Positions 55,417 to 64,000 of a stretch of DNA of 64,000 nucleotides are shown in pieces. Each line of letters begins with the position of its first letter. The first letter of the stretch is position 1. The translations under genes were made by a program, and so were the position numbers. The notes below the pieces were generated by a model that made no database searches, was not told the origin of the DNA, and saw only the letters and a list, made by a program, of their open reading frames with translations. Source of the DNA: Singulisphaera sp045290345 (GTDB lineage Bacteria; Planctomycetota; Planctomycetia; Isosphaerales; Isosphaeraceae); contig NZ_CP155447.1 of the NCBI RefSeq assembly GCF_045290345.1, forward strand, positions 6,262,001-6,326,000. The letters are read 5' to 3'.

Positions 55417-58400
55417 ATGGCCCCAACACGGAATTCTCTTGGCCACCGGGCGGCCCTGCTCGGATCACCCGCCCTCCTGCACTTCAGCCTGTTCGGGGCA
55501 ACGTTGGGGATCCGTGCTCTGATCGTGTGGATCGCCGGGGGGTGGGATCCGCTCCGCGACCGCTCCGCACGTTGGGGGCCGGCACACCGGGCCATGCGGA
55601 CGGCAGTCGTCCTAGTGCTGGTGGGTGCGTCGGCGGGCGTCGGCTCCCAGGAGCCGCCCGAGACGCAGCCCGCGAACATCCCGGCCCAGGCGGCCTCGAA
55701 TCAGCCGCCGGCGAAGGCTCCCGACGCTGACGAGATCGTTCGCCAGTTGGCGGCCCGTTCCACAAACTGGATCATGCCGCCGGCCGCCCTGAAAACACTG
55801 GAGTACCGCTTATTCTTCGGGCCGACGGCCACCGCCATCAAGGTCACACGAGGAGAACTCCGGCGTGAGGGAGTCTGGCTGGGGGCGACGCTCCAGGCTG
55901 GATTCCGCGAGTTGTTGAGAGCGCCGGCCAACTTCCAGGTTGACGTCAAGCGGGAGGAGGGCGGAAAGTACCTCACGCTTCGGGTCAAGCCGAAGGACGA
56001 GCAGCGGCCCATCCGCATTGAAATCGGTAACGGCGTCGAGAATTCCTGGAGCGGCTACCTCTCCCGTTCCGCCCGCGAAGTCACGATTGTCGTCGACGCC
56101 AAGCGGCTCGTGCCACTCGAGGAGCAGATCGGTTCGACGACGATTCGCTACGCCGACTGGCAAGAGACAGGCGCTGATAAGTGGATCCCTCGGCAGATCG
56201 ACGTCAACGACTCCGACATCCACTATCGGATGCACTTCGCTTGGCTGGGCGATGCCGTCTGGTTGCTACGGCTCTCCGAATCGATCCGCCCCGAGGGGAC
56301 GGTCGTGCTGACCCGCACCCGGGACGTGAAGGTCAACGGCCAGGAAGTCGCGGCTCCGCCGACGAACGCCGAGCAGCGGTCGCAATCGGCGGCTCGTGAG
56401 TTGATCGCAATGCTCGACCACAATCGACCGTGGCTCGAAGGCGGCCCGACAGGCTCGGGTTGGCGGCCGCCGTTCCGGACGCTCTCCTACACGTTTCACA
56501 CTGTCCGCGAAGACGTTCGCGAGGATTGCGTGCTCAGCCAGGCTGGCGAGGCGGTCTTCGAGGTCGCCCACGACGGCCTCGGAAAGATGAAGAGCGGGCT
56601 CGGCGACCGGAGGATCGCGTTGAAGACCGCGGAGAGCGCGGTGGCGAAACGAGGGGCCCGGTTCGCCCGCGTCTTTGGCCGGCCTGAGCGAGAGCAAAGG
56701 CGGGGGCAACCTTACGACCTTGCCCTCAAGCAATACGCCCGGCTCGGGTGCCAGCTCGACCTGCCACTCTTCCGCTACCGCGATCAACTCGACTTCGCCA
56801 CGGTCACGATCGAGGACGGCACTCGAGCCGGCCAGCCCTGCCGGGTCGCAACCGTCTCGAACCTTCACGGGACCCACCTCGGTTATGGGACGATGCTCGC
56901 CTTTTCGTCCTGGTCGTATATGCACGACATCGTCCCGGCGAAGGAGATCATCGAGATCGATCCGGTCCGAAACGTGCCCATCCACGAGACACTCGTGAGT
57001 TCAAGGGATAATCGAACATTTGAGATTGATTATCGTGACTTCGTTGAGGTTGAGCCGGGCCAATGGGCGCCTCGCTCCATCCGGATCGAGGCAAACGACG
57101 GATTGACCTGCGAGTATCGGTTCCAGCTCGTGGCCGGCACCCACTGGATGCTTGAAGAGGTTATCTCCTGGTTCAAGGCCGAGGATAAGAGCCGCGGTGT
57201 TGTGGAACATGTCCGAATCGACGGCGGGCAGAAATTGCTCGACGAGGCGTTGAAGCAGGTGGAAACGACACGAACTCTGTTTGACGGCGCGGGCGAGGCG
57301 GACAGGCGGGTCAACGTCGCGACGGTTCCCTTTTCGCTCGGCCACCCGATCCGAAGTGGCCCCTACGAGATCCGGGTGACCTCCGGTGCCAAGCGGACGG
57401 TCGTCGTCTCCGCAACCACGAACGACCGCAACGCGTCCGATACTCTGCCGCTCGCATTCCTTGATGAGAAGCAGCGGTTACTGTTCGCGGCGACGGTCAC
57501 ACTCACGGACCAGGACGGGACGAAGCGAGGTTCCGTATCACTCCGGAGCTCACAGCCCTGGCAGTCGGTTCGATCCATTGCGGTGCCGTCCGGGGATGCG
57601 GACTCGATGCGGCAGCCCTTGAGCGTGATCCCGATCCGCTGGGGCGAGCCGTTCGCCGTCAACATCCCCGACGCCAAGGAGGGCGAGGTCGCAAGTTATG
57701 GGACCAAGTCGCCACGCGATGCGCTCACACGCGCCTGGCAAGTCCGGCTCGACCGGACGGCTGAGGGCACGGCCAAACTGGCCTTGGATGTCGTGAGCAT
57801 CGACGGGCCGCAGGAATTCTACCTCGATCTCGCCGTGAGCCTCCTCAGTGAATCCGGAGAGCTCCTCTCGTGCGGACAGCTCGCGACAAGTCTCAAGGTG
57901 GTCTCCGAGCCAACGGAACAGCGCTTCGAGATCGACCTGGGAAAGCTCCGGAGTGGGACGCAGCCCAAATACGTGGCCATCGGCATTGCACCCGGCGAAC
58001 GAATCTCCGCGCCGATGGGCTCGTTGTGGGGAATGTTCGCGCACCCCATCTCCCCATTCGAAATCTCCACGCTGTTGACCGCGCCTGACGAACAAAGCCG
58101 GCGGATTGGTCTCGATCGGCTGGACGACTTGAGGATGGAGCGGAGTATCCACGCTGAGTTCACTCGAGACCCATTTTCCAATCCCCAGAGACGCGATGAG
58201 CCGTCGCTTCGGCTCACGCAACTGAGGCGGCACACCAAGGCACTTGTCGGAATTCTCGAGGGCCACGACGCCGCCGATGTGAAGGCCGACGCAGCGCGCC
58301 TCCTCGCTTACTCAGAGGCGGAAGGAGCGGCCGGCATCCTCGAACCGCTGGCCGCCGACCAGGCTCCGGAAGTCCGTGAAACCGTCGCCACCGGCCTGAC

Positions 58401-59448
58401 GTTCCTGGGAAAATCCAACCATATCACTACCCTTCGATCGATCCTGGAGCGCAAGCCCCCCACCCGCGAAAAGAACAATGACGCCGAACTTGCCGCGGCG
58501 AAATCGTTCGATCGCCTCGAGCAGGACGCCCTCATCGCCCTGGCGCACCAGCGTTCCGACGCCGCCGTGGACCAACTGGGCGAGACGCTTCTGGCGGATC
58601 TCGAAACCCTGCGGCCCGTGGCCGACGACAAGGGGCAGATTCGTCTTGAGGGCAGAGTCTCCCGGGCTCTTGTCATCAACTCGCTCCTCGGCCGAACAGG
58701 TAATCCGCGGGCGGTCCGCTGGCTGATCGCGGCCGCCGATCTCATCGCCCGGCGCCCGGACCTGGCCAAGCATTTCGCCCGGAACGAACTCGTCCGGTCG
58801 ATGCTCCAGTTCAAGGAGCAGACAAACAACCGCATCGCCGCCGAGCTGGCGACGGGAGACGCGGCCGATGTGTGGGCCCACGCCGTCCGGGAAAGCCGGG
58901 ACCCTGACTTCCTCAAGCCCATCCGCACCATGCTCCGCCGCAAAGACGTGACGGCCAATGCCACTTACTCAGGGATTCTCTACCTCTGGAACCTCGATAC
59001 CCCAGAGGCGCTCGATGGTCTCCGCGAGGCATACGAAAGCGGGTTGTTGCGCAATGATGATCCTCACCTCTGGTTGAGGCTCTGCGAGGCGTTGGCCGCG
59101 CGAGGCGACGGCCGCGGGCTTGGCGATGCCTTCCAGGTCCTCGTCGACCTGGAACGGCCCATCGAGCCCCCCGCGGAGGAAGAATTGCGACGCAACTGGC
59201 AGAATGCCCGAAACGACTGGCTACGGGAAGCCGAGGCGGTTTTCGGACGGTCCTCGAACGAACTTCTCACCGAGTTCGCCCTCCGCAAAGCGGAGACCAC
59301 CACGCCCCAAGAACGGCGGGTCGTGCTCCGGCTCCTCTGGAGGTTGCCGGAGTTCCCCAAGCCCTTGGCAGCCGTCCTCCCTCAATGGACGAAAGACGCC
59401 GATCCTCAGGTTGCCGAACAGGCCAAGCGTCTGCTCGACCGCAACTGA
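55417..59448 (+). CDS. Large hypothetical protein with HEAT-like C-terminus
   Basis: 1343 aa from the ATG at 55417 (AAGGAAGGA lies 13 bases upstream). An in-frame ATG at 55594 instead gives a clean signal peptide (MRTAVVLVLVGASAGVGS), so the true start is uncertain. The middle shows beta-rich segments (YTFHTVREDVREDCVLSQAG, FEIDYRDFVEVEPGQWAPRS). Residues of about 900-1340 carry HEAT-like helices (ALVGILEGHDAADVKADAAR, LEPLAADQAPEVRETVATG). No catalytic motif. It is probably exported. Other planctomycete HEAT proteins occur in similar contexts; the function is unknown. Confidence 0.72.
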   Translation: MAPTRNSLGHRAALLGSPALLHFSLFGATLGIRALIVWIAGGWDPLRDRSARWGPAHRAMRTAVVLVLVGASAGVGSQEPPETQPANIPAQAASNQPPAKAPDADEIVRQLAARSTNWIMPPAALKTLEYRLFFGPTATAIKVTRGELRREGVWLGATLQAGFRELLRAPANFQVDVKREEGGKYLTLRVKPKDEQRPIRIEIGNGVENSWSGYLSRSAREVTIVVDAKRLVPLEEQIGSTTIRYADWQETGADKWIPRQIDVNDSDIHYRMHFAWLGDAVWLLRLSESIRPEGTVVLTRTRDVKVNGQEVAAPPTNAEQRSQSAARELIAMLDHNRPWLEGGPTGSGWRPPFRTLSYTFHTVREDVREDCVLSQAGEAVFEVAHDGLGKMKSGLGDRRIALKTAESAVAKRGARFARVFGRPEREQRRGQPYDLALKQYARLGCQLDLPLFRYRDQLDFATVTIEDGTRAGQPCRVATVSNLHGTHLGYGTMLAFSSWSYMHDIVPAKEIIEIDPVRNVPIHETLVSSRDNRTFEIDYRDFVEVEPGQWAPRSIRIEANDGLTCEYRFQLVAGTHWMLEEVISWFKAEDKSRGVVEHVRIDGGQKLLDEALKQVETTRTLFDGAGEADRRVNVATVPFSLGHPIRSGPYEIRVTSGAKRTVVVSATTNDRNASDTLPLAFLDEKQRLLFAATVTLTDQDGTKRGSVSLRSSQPWQSVRSIAVPSGDADSMRQPLSVIPIRWGEPFAVNIPDAKEGEVASYGTKSPRDALTRAWQVRLDRTAEGTAKLALDVVSIDGPQEFYLDLAVSLLSESGELLSCGQLATSLKVVSEPTEQRFEIDLGKLRSGTQPKYVAIGIAPGERISAPMGSLWGMFAHPISPFEISTLLTAPDEQSRRIGLDRLDDLRMERSIHAEFTRDPFSNPQRRDEPSLRLTQLRRHTKALVGILEGHDAADVKADAARLLAYSEAEGAAGILEPLAADQAPEVRETVATGLTFLGKSNHITTLRSILERKPPTREKNNDAELAAAKSFDRLEQDALIALAHQRSDAAVDQLGETLLADLETLRPVADDKGQIRLEGRVSRALVINSLLGRTGNPRAVRWLIAAADLIARRPDLAKHFARNELVRSMLQFKEQTNNRIAAELATGDAADVWAHAVRESRDPDFLKPIRTMLRRKDVTANATYSGILYLWNLDTPEALDGLREAYESGLLRNDDPHLWLRLCEALAARGDGRGLGDAFQVLVDLERPIEPPAEEELRRNWQNARNDWLREAEAVFGRSSNELLTEFALRKAETTTPQERRVVLRLLWRLPEFPKPLAAVLPQWTKDADPQVAEQAKRLLDRN

Positions 59449-59520
59449 CCTCCTGGGGGATGCCGCCCCCCTAAACAATCAACAACATTTCATTTTTCAC
59501 CATGCCAGGAAATTTACCCC

Positions 59521-59942
59521 ATGATGAGGCCACTGGTCCTAACAGTCGTGTTTTCCGGCCTGCTGCTCGCCGCCGACGAGGCCCCAAGGAGTGATCTCGA
59601 CAAGTATCAGGGGACCTGGGTCTTGGTCTCCGAGGAGTACGAAGGGAAGCCGGTCCCGGTCGAGGAATTGCTCGAACTCTCCATTCTGGTCCAGGGCAAT
59701 CAGGTCCCTTCACCGCACAAGGCGCAGACCGCTCGGCGATCGTCACCTTGGATCCGAGCAGGACGCCCAAAACCTACGACCTGCTGCGGGACGACGGCGC
59801 CCTATCCCTTAAAGGCATTTACACCTGGGATGGTGAAACCATCAAGATTTGCGCGGCGGAAGACCAAGGGGATCGCCCGACAACGTTCAATACGCAGGCC
59901 GGGAGCAAGAATCGGATTCGGGTCTGGAAGCCCAAAAAATAA
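59521..59942 (+). pseudogene. TIGR03067-family protein, frameshifted
   Basis: The first part has a signal peptide (MMRPLVLTVVFSGLLLAADE) and DLDKYQGTWVLVSEEYEGKP, the opening of TIGR03067. The frame breaks at 59704-59708, where a five-base GTCCC stands in place of six. The continuation FTAQGADRSAIVTLDPSRTP then KTYDLL and GIYTWDGETIKICAAEDQGD then VWKPKK is in the next frame. Restoring one base gives exactly 140 codons, the usual family length. It is either a true pseudogene or an assembly error. Confidence 0.75.
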
Positions 59943-60151
59943 CAACGACCCGCAACCGGGCGAGAATCGCGATGGAATTCCGGCCCAGAGCCATTCCTCG
60001 GACTCGCGCTGACCGCGAGGGAATTCCGGCCGGGCCGGCCGTGCTACTGCAAACCCAACTGTTGCGGAAACCGCAAGAATCCTCAGTTCTTTCGCTCGGT
60101 CGTGGATCGTTGCTAAAAAAAGGCCGCCCCGAAGATGAATCGCAAACTTGC

Positions 60152-61405
60152 CTAGACTTTTATAAATAGCTTCCGACGATACATCCAGAAGAGGATCAGC
60201 CAGACCACCATCAGGGCGGCCGCACCTTGGACGAGCGGCTCGTACTCCGGCCCGAAGGCAGTGAAGACCTCCTTGCCGAAGTGGGTTTTGAGGTTGGCCG
60301 TGATGAAGTCTTCGACCAGCCAGTGGAGGCAGTACGCGGCGATCGAGTTCGTGCCGATGATGATGAGCGGGTAGACAAGCCACCACAGGCCGGCCATATC
60401 GACCACGGCATAGAAGGCCGCGAGGATCAGGAAACACCAGCCCGCGCTGTAGAGCACCCAGCTTGGAGTCCAGATCCGCTTCACCACCGGGCAAAAGTCG
60501 AGTTCCCCAATCGCAGCACCCAGGAAGAGGCCGATGACGCCTGCCACGGCCAACCAGCCGAGTTTCATCCACGCCTTGCGATCGTCCTTCAGCACGCCCC
60601 CCGCGATCAGGCCGAAGATCATCGTGGCGAGCGTGGGAATGAAGCTCAAGGTCGCGTAGCCGCCGCGGTTATCGAGGAACGGGGCTTCGCGCGGAAACAG
60701 GTTCATGAACCAGGTATCGAACGCCCAGGCGGCATTGCTGTTCTTGTTCCAGTGCGAGGCGAACCCGCTGAGGTTGTGGTGCCAGTCTTGCGGAACGTCG
60801 ACACTCGTATAATCAAACTCAGCCCCGGGCGCGGGGTAGAGCGCAAACGCCCCCCAGTAGCCGACCAGGATGACCACCAGCGCAATCCACTGGTCGCGGG
60901 CCGGACGAAGACCGAGCAGGAACAGGAACCCGTAGCCCAGACCGATCTGGGTCAGCGTGTCCTCGAACGTGAAGTTCGTCTGGTCCTTGCCCATCGAACG
61001 AAGGAATATCCCCAGCAGGATCAGCACGAGCGCCCGCCAGAACGCGTGGCCCGCCATCCGAATCGTGGACTGACCGCGCGCAAGCCGACTGGCGATCGAG
61101 AATGGCAAGGCCACTCCGACCAAGAACGAGAACGCAGGCTGGATCAGGTCGTGCAACGAGCAGCCAACCCACTCGACATGCTGCTGATGGCGGCTCAAGA
61201 GCGCCCAGAACTCACTCTTCGGAAACGACTTCGCAACTCGCGAAAGCTGAAGCCACTCCGCCAGTAGCAGAAACATCACAAAGCCACGAAACGCGTCGAT
61301 CGAGGCCAGCCGGCGCGGCGGTGCTGAGCCGGAACCGTCAGGGGGTTTCGGCACGTTGACGGGACGATCGCCGGCGGCGGGAGACGGTGAATTCGGGGAC
61401 ATCAT
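60152..61405 (-). CDS. Membrane acyltransferase (HGSNAT/DUF5009-like)
   Basis: 417 aa with about ten transmembrane helices. RLASIDAFRGFVMFLLLAEW and LHDLIQPAFSFLVGVALPFS are the conserved opening of the heparan-alpha-glucosaminide acetyltransferase-like family (DUF5009). Later segments include GGYATLSFIPTLATMIFGLI and CLHWLVEDFITANLKTHFG. The family transfers acetyl groups across membranes to amino sugars. The start at 61405 lies 13 bases after the stop of the upstream esterase gene, so the two form an operon. Confidence 0.85.
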   Translation of the reverse strand: MMSPNSPSPAAGDRPVNVPKPPDGSGSAPPRRLASIDAFRGFVMFLLLAEWLQLSRVAKSFPKSEFWALLSRHQQHVEWVGCSLHDLIQPAFSFLVGVALPFSIASRLARGQSTIRMAGHAFWRALVLILLGIFLRSMGKDQTNFTFEDTLTQIGLGYGFLFLLGLRPARDQWIALVVILVGYWGAFALYPAPGAEFDYTSVDVPQDWHHNLSGFASHWNKNSNAAWAFDTWFMNLFPREAPFLDNRGGYATLSFIPTLATMIFGLIAGGVLKDDRKAWMKLGWLAVAGVIGLFLGAAIGELDFCPVVKRIWTPSWVLYSAGWCFLILAAFYAVVDMAGLWWLVYPLIIIGTNSIAAYCLHWLVEDFITANLKTHFGKEVFTAFGPEYEPLVQGAAALMVVWLILFWMYRRKLFIKV

Positions 61406-61418
61406 TCCATTCTCAAAG

Positions 61419-62732
61419 TCACTTGGAGACGGCAGGCTTTCCGAGTTGCCTGTCGGCATAGTCGAGGAAGACCTTCCAGTCGTCCTTCCCCATCGAATGC
61501 TTCCCCGGTCGAATATGGTAGCCGAGCCTGCTGTCGATCAGCCTACCGGGTTCCGGCATCCGATCGGCTTCGAGCCCCTCAACCTCCAGAAAACGATAAA
61601 CGGGGTCGGCCCCTTTGAGAACCTCAAACTGTCCTTCGGGATTGGCCCAGGTGTCGTCAACCGCATTGGTGAAGAGCACCGGGCGCGGGGCGACCAACGC
61701 CACCAGGCCGTTCTGGTCAAATGGGAGCCGGTCGGGCTGGTCGTTGAATTCCTTGAACGCGGCATCGAACCAGTGCGGAAAGCTCGTATTGATCCGTTTG
61801 ACCGACTCACCAACCTTGCCACGGCTGGGCGCCGTGCCGCCGCAGCCCGCCTGGTGGGGAATCGCCAGGGCAATCCGCTCGTCGAACGCAGCGGCCACGA
61901 TCGCCGCCTTGCCCAGGCGGGAATGGCCGACGACGGAAATCTTCGACTTGTCGATATCCTTATTCGTAATCAAGTAGTCGACGGCCCTGTGCAAGCCCCA
62001 GGCCCAGGCGGCGACCGTCGCCCAGTCGTGCGGGCCGGGCTTCGACTGCCCCGGCTTGTAGTAGTGAGGAATGATCCCATCGGTGAAGTCAGGATGGTCG
62101 GGGGCGACGTCACCGCTGTAGAAAGTCGCAACGGCGTAGCCACGATCGATCACATCCTCAATCGACCACACGTTAATCTGCGAGCCTCGCCCCACGTCGG
62201 TCGCCCGGTTGTCCTTGCAGCCCGGGCAGTTCTTCGGCATCCAGGACGACGGCAAGGCGACCCCCGGGTCATTGACCACCGTGTGGTTGCCGCAGAAGTT
62301 GATCCCAAGGAATACCGGCGCAGGGCCTTCTCTGTGGTTCGGCACCACGAGCAGCAAGTAGATCTCCGGAGTAGCCGCCGGCCCGAACGCAATCGCCACT
62401 TCCTTCTTGGTCGCCTTGCCGCCGAAATAGTTGGGGTCCACTCGCGCTACGGTCGTTTCGATCTTTGCGGGCGCAGGGGGCATCTGGCCATACATATAGT
62501 ACTGAAAGAGGGCCTTCAACTCCGGCCTGCGTTTGGCGAGCCATTCCTCCTTGCTGGCAACGCGATGGCCATCGAGCATCACGAGCGGGTCGGGAAGGCT
62601 GGTCTGCGAAGGCAGTTGCGAGGCCTCGGGAAAACCGGCGAAAGCGACGGGCGCCCCGACGAGAAATGTGAGTGCCGCAAGGACCAGAAGCCTTGGACCC
62701 GTTCTCGCTTCCGAAATCGACGTAACGACCAT
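61419..62732 (-). CDS. Secreted CE15-like (glucuronoyl esterase-type) alpha/beta-hydrolase
   Basis: 437 aa. The start at 62732 has GGAG upstream; the signal sequence is ARTGPRLLVLAALTFLVGAP then VAFA. Key motifs: ISVVGHSRLGKAAIVAAAFD with nucleophilic Ser near 269 (canonical CE15 enzymes often have GCSRxGK), the catalytic-domain loop GINFCGNHTVVNDPGVALPS, AIPHQAGCGGTAPSRGKVGE and GYHIRPGKHSM with the catalytic His. CE15 enzymes cleave ester bonds between lignin and glucuronoxylan. First gene of a two-gene operon with the acyltransferase. Confidence 0.85.
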   Translation of the reverse strand: MVVTSISEARTGPRLLVLAALTFLVGAPVAFAGFPEASQLPSQTSLPDPLVMLDGHRVASKEEWLAKRRPELKALFQYYMYGQMPPAPAKIETTVARVDPNYFGGKATKKEVAIAFGPAATPEIYLLLVVPNHREGPAPVFLGINFCGNHTVVNDPGVALPSSWMPKNCPGCKDNRATDVGRGSQINVWSIEDVIDRGYAVATFYSGDVAPDHPDFTDGIIPHYYKPGQSKPGPHDWATVAAWAWGLHRAVDYLITNKDIDKSKISVVGHSRLGKAAIVAAAFDERIALAIPHQAGCGGTAPSRGKVGESVKRINTSFPHWFDAAFKEFNDQPDRLPFDQNGLVALVAPRPVLFTNAVDDTWANPEGQFEVLKGADPVYRFLEVEGLEADRMPEPGRLIDSRLGYHIRPGKHSMGKDDWKVFLDYADRQLGKPAVSK

Positions 62733-63028
62733 CGGTGGGGGCTCCAGTGTGACGTCGTGGGAAGATCGGCCGCGCCGACCGCTTCTTCGTGCCTGCGCCA
62801 TGTTACAGGGAGGTTCGTGGAACGCCAGACGAGAGCGGCTTTCGAAAGATTTGAGTGGCGTCAATCCGCCGCGAGGTATAGTTTAACATTCATTGAAGGT
62901 CCTTGAGATCTCCCCAGGGCAACGGTTCGCCGGACGTCTCAGCCCTTGAGGTTTGGCGCGGTTGCCACTGCCAAGGATCCCACTCGCCCGTTCGGCCCTT
63001 GCCTGAAGGTCGCTCACCGAGGGATGCC

Positions 63029-64000
63029 ATGAGGAGAATTCCGCGCCTGGCCCTCACCATCTTCACCGCGATTCTCGCGGTCGAATCCAATGCTCGGGCC
63101 GTTGACATTCTACCGGCCGATCGGCCGATTCCCGAGGTCGTCGACTTCTATCTCGACGCCAAGCTGAGCCAGGAGGGGGTCAAGCCCGCCGCCGCGACCG
63201 AGGACACCGGCCTGATCCGTCGGCTGACCCTCGACCTGATCGGGCGGATCCCGACCGAGGCTGAGATGCGTGCCTACCTCGAGTCGACCAGCCCGGAGAA
63301 ACCGCTCGAACTCATCGACCGGCTGATGGCGTCGCCCGCCTACGTGCAACACCAGGCCAATGAACTCGACGCCATGATGATGGCCGGAACCCGAGGCAGC
63401 CTCCGCGATTACCTCAATCGGGCCCTCAAGGAAGATCGCCCCTGGGATCAAATCTTCCGCGAGATCATCCTGGCCGACGAGAGCCAGCCGGGCCTCAAGG
63501 GAGCAGGGAACTACCTCAAGCCGAGGGCCAAGGACCTGGATCGCCTGACCAGCGACGTCAGCTCAACTTTTTTCGGTGTGGATGTCAGTTGCGCAAAATG
63601 CCACGACCACCCGCGCGTCGTCGACTGGAAGCAGGACCATTACTACGGGATGAAGTCCTTCTTCGCCCGCACCTACGAAGCCGGCACGTTCCTCGGTGAG
63701 AACGACTACGGAAGTGTCAAGTTCCAGACGACCGACGGCGAGGAACGGCAGGCCCGGCTCATGTTTTTGACCGGCCGGATCGTCGACACCCCGGCGGTGA
63801 AAGAGCCGTCCAAGGAGGAGCAGAAAGAGGAAAAGCGACGGCTCGCCGAGGCCAAGAAAAAGAAGGAGCCCCCGCCCGCCCCCAAGTTCAGTGCCCGGGC
63901 GCAACTGGTGGACGTCGCGCTCCGGCCCGGCGAACGCGATTTTTTCGCGAACGCGATCGTCAATCGCCTCTGGTACCGATTTTTCGGGACGGGGCTCGTG
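63029..64000 (+). CDS. DUF1549/DUF1553 secreted protein (3' end beyond window)
   Basis: 324 codons to the right edge, in frame throughout. The ATG at 63029 gives a signal peptide (RRIPRLALTIFTAILAVESNARA). Unlike the gene at 1-1575 it has no PSCyt1 heme motif before DUF1549. The DUF1549 core is clear: LIRRLTLDLIGRIPTEAEM, IDRLMASPAYVQHQANELDA and CAKCHDHPRV (CxxCH near residue 190). It ends at FFANAIVNRLWYRFFGTGLV, the start of DUF1553. A Lys/Glu-rich linker (KEEQKEEKRRLAEAKKKKEP) lies between. Such proteins usually pair with a DUF1501 partner, which would lie outside the window. Confidence 0.92.
   Translation, partial: MRRIPRLALTIFTAILAVESNARAVDILPADRPIPEVVDFYLDAKLSQEGVKPAAATEDTGLIRRLTLDLIGRIPTEAEMRAYLESTSPEKPLELIDRLMASPAYVQHQANELDAMMMAGTRGSLRDYLNRALKEDRPWDQIFREIILADESQPGLKGAGNYLKPRAKDLDRLTSDVSSTFFGVDVSCAKCHDHPRVVDWKQDHYYGMKSFFARTYEAGTFLGENDYGSVKFQTTDGEERQARLMFLTGRIVDTPAVKEPSKEEQKEEKRRLAEAKKKKEPPPAPKFSARAQLVDVALRPGERDFFANAIVNRLWYRFFGTGLV

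Overview
The window looks like chromosomal DNA from a high-GC planctomycete, probably of the Isosphaeraceae type (Singulisphaera/Paludisphaera-like; the family is an inference). The signs are two DUF1559 pilin-like proteins, cytochrome-type DUF1549/DUF1553 proteins cut by both window edges, DUF1080, TIGR03067, surface proteins with the 'LEDRKLLA / LESRLAPA' N-terminal signature, an ECF sigma factor fused to a membrane-anchored domain, and many large secreted proteins of unknown role. I see no rRNA, tRNA, CRISPR array, prophage or transposase gene.

Layout. 1-4.5 kb: a truncated PSCyt1/DUF1549 protein and an 876-aa secreted protein. 4.8-8.1 kb: palindromic repeats, one carrying a nested MITE-like insertion with an 8-bp target duplication; a lipase-like lipoprotein; a small DUF4157 zincin-like protein; an ankyrin membrane protein. 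8.1-16 kb: a 1670-aa multidomain heme protein (SGNH, beta-propeller, HEAT, discoidin, cupredoxin, cytochrome c), divergent from a Tat-exported Gfo/Idh/MocA oxidoreductase and a DUF1080 protein. 16-18 kb: a choline/ethanolamine-kinase-like gene next to a phosphoethanolamine N-methyltransferase, suggesting phosphocholine synthesis. 18.1-19.7 kb: a retron-type reverse transcriptase broken by one missing base, preceded by a structured region. 19.8-30 kb: secreted proteins, an S9 peptidase, a matrixin-type protease, an ECF sigma factor, small planctomycete proteins and a ferritin-like protein.

30-34.7 kb: a three-gene light-sensing operon (bacteriophytochrome kinase, Rcp1-type response regulator, hybrid kinase with receiver domains at both ends). 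35-39.4 kb: a thioredoxin-fold protein, the ECF-fusion protein and a PepSY membrane protein. 39.5-45.7 kb: two DUF1559 plus lipoprotein clusters on either side of an RCK/TrkA-type membrane protein that lacks a recognisable potassium filter. 46.8-50.3 kb: an SGNH/TPR protein, a STAS protein and small proteins. 50.9-59.9 kb: a 1319-aa Ig-repeat surface protein, a truncated carboxypeptidase-regulatory-like fragment, a 1.34-kb-codon HEAT protein and a frameshifted TIGR03067 gene. 60-62.8 kb: a membrane acyltransferase and a glucuronoyl-esterase-like enzyme in one operon. 63 kb to the edge: a second DUF1549 protein.

Taken together, the gene content fits a heterotroph that degrades polysaccharides (CE15-like esterase, DUF1080, Gfo/Idh/MocA, heme-containing dehydrogenase), has an elaborate cell surface and uses multi-layer signalling. 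The candidates most worth following are the retron-like locus, the phosphobase methylation pair, the phytochrome operon, the membrane-tethered sigma factor and the nested MITE.
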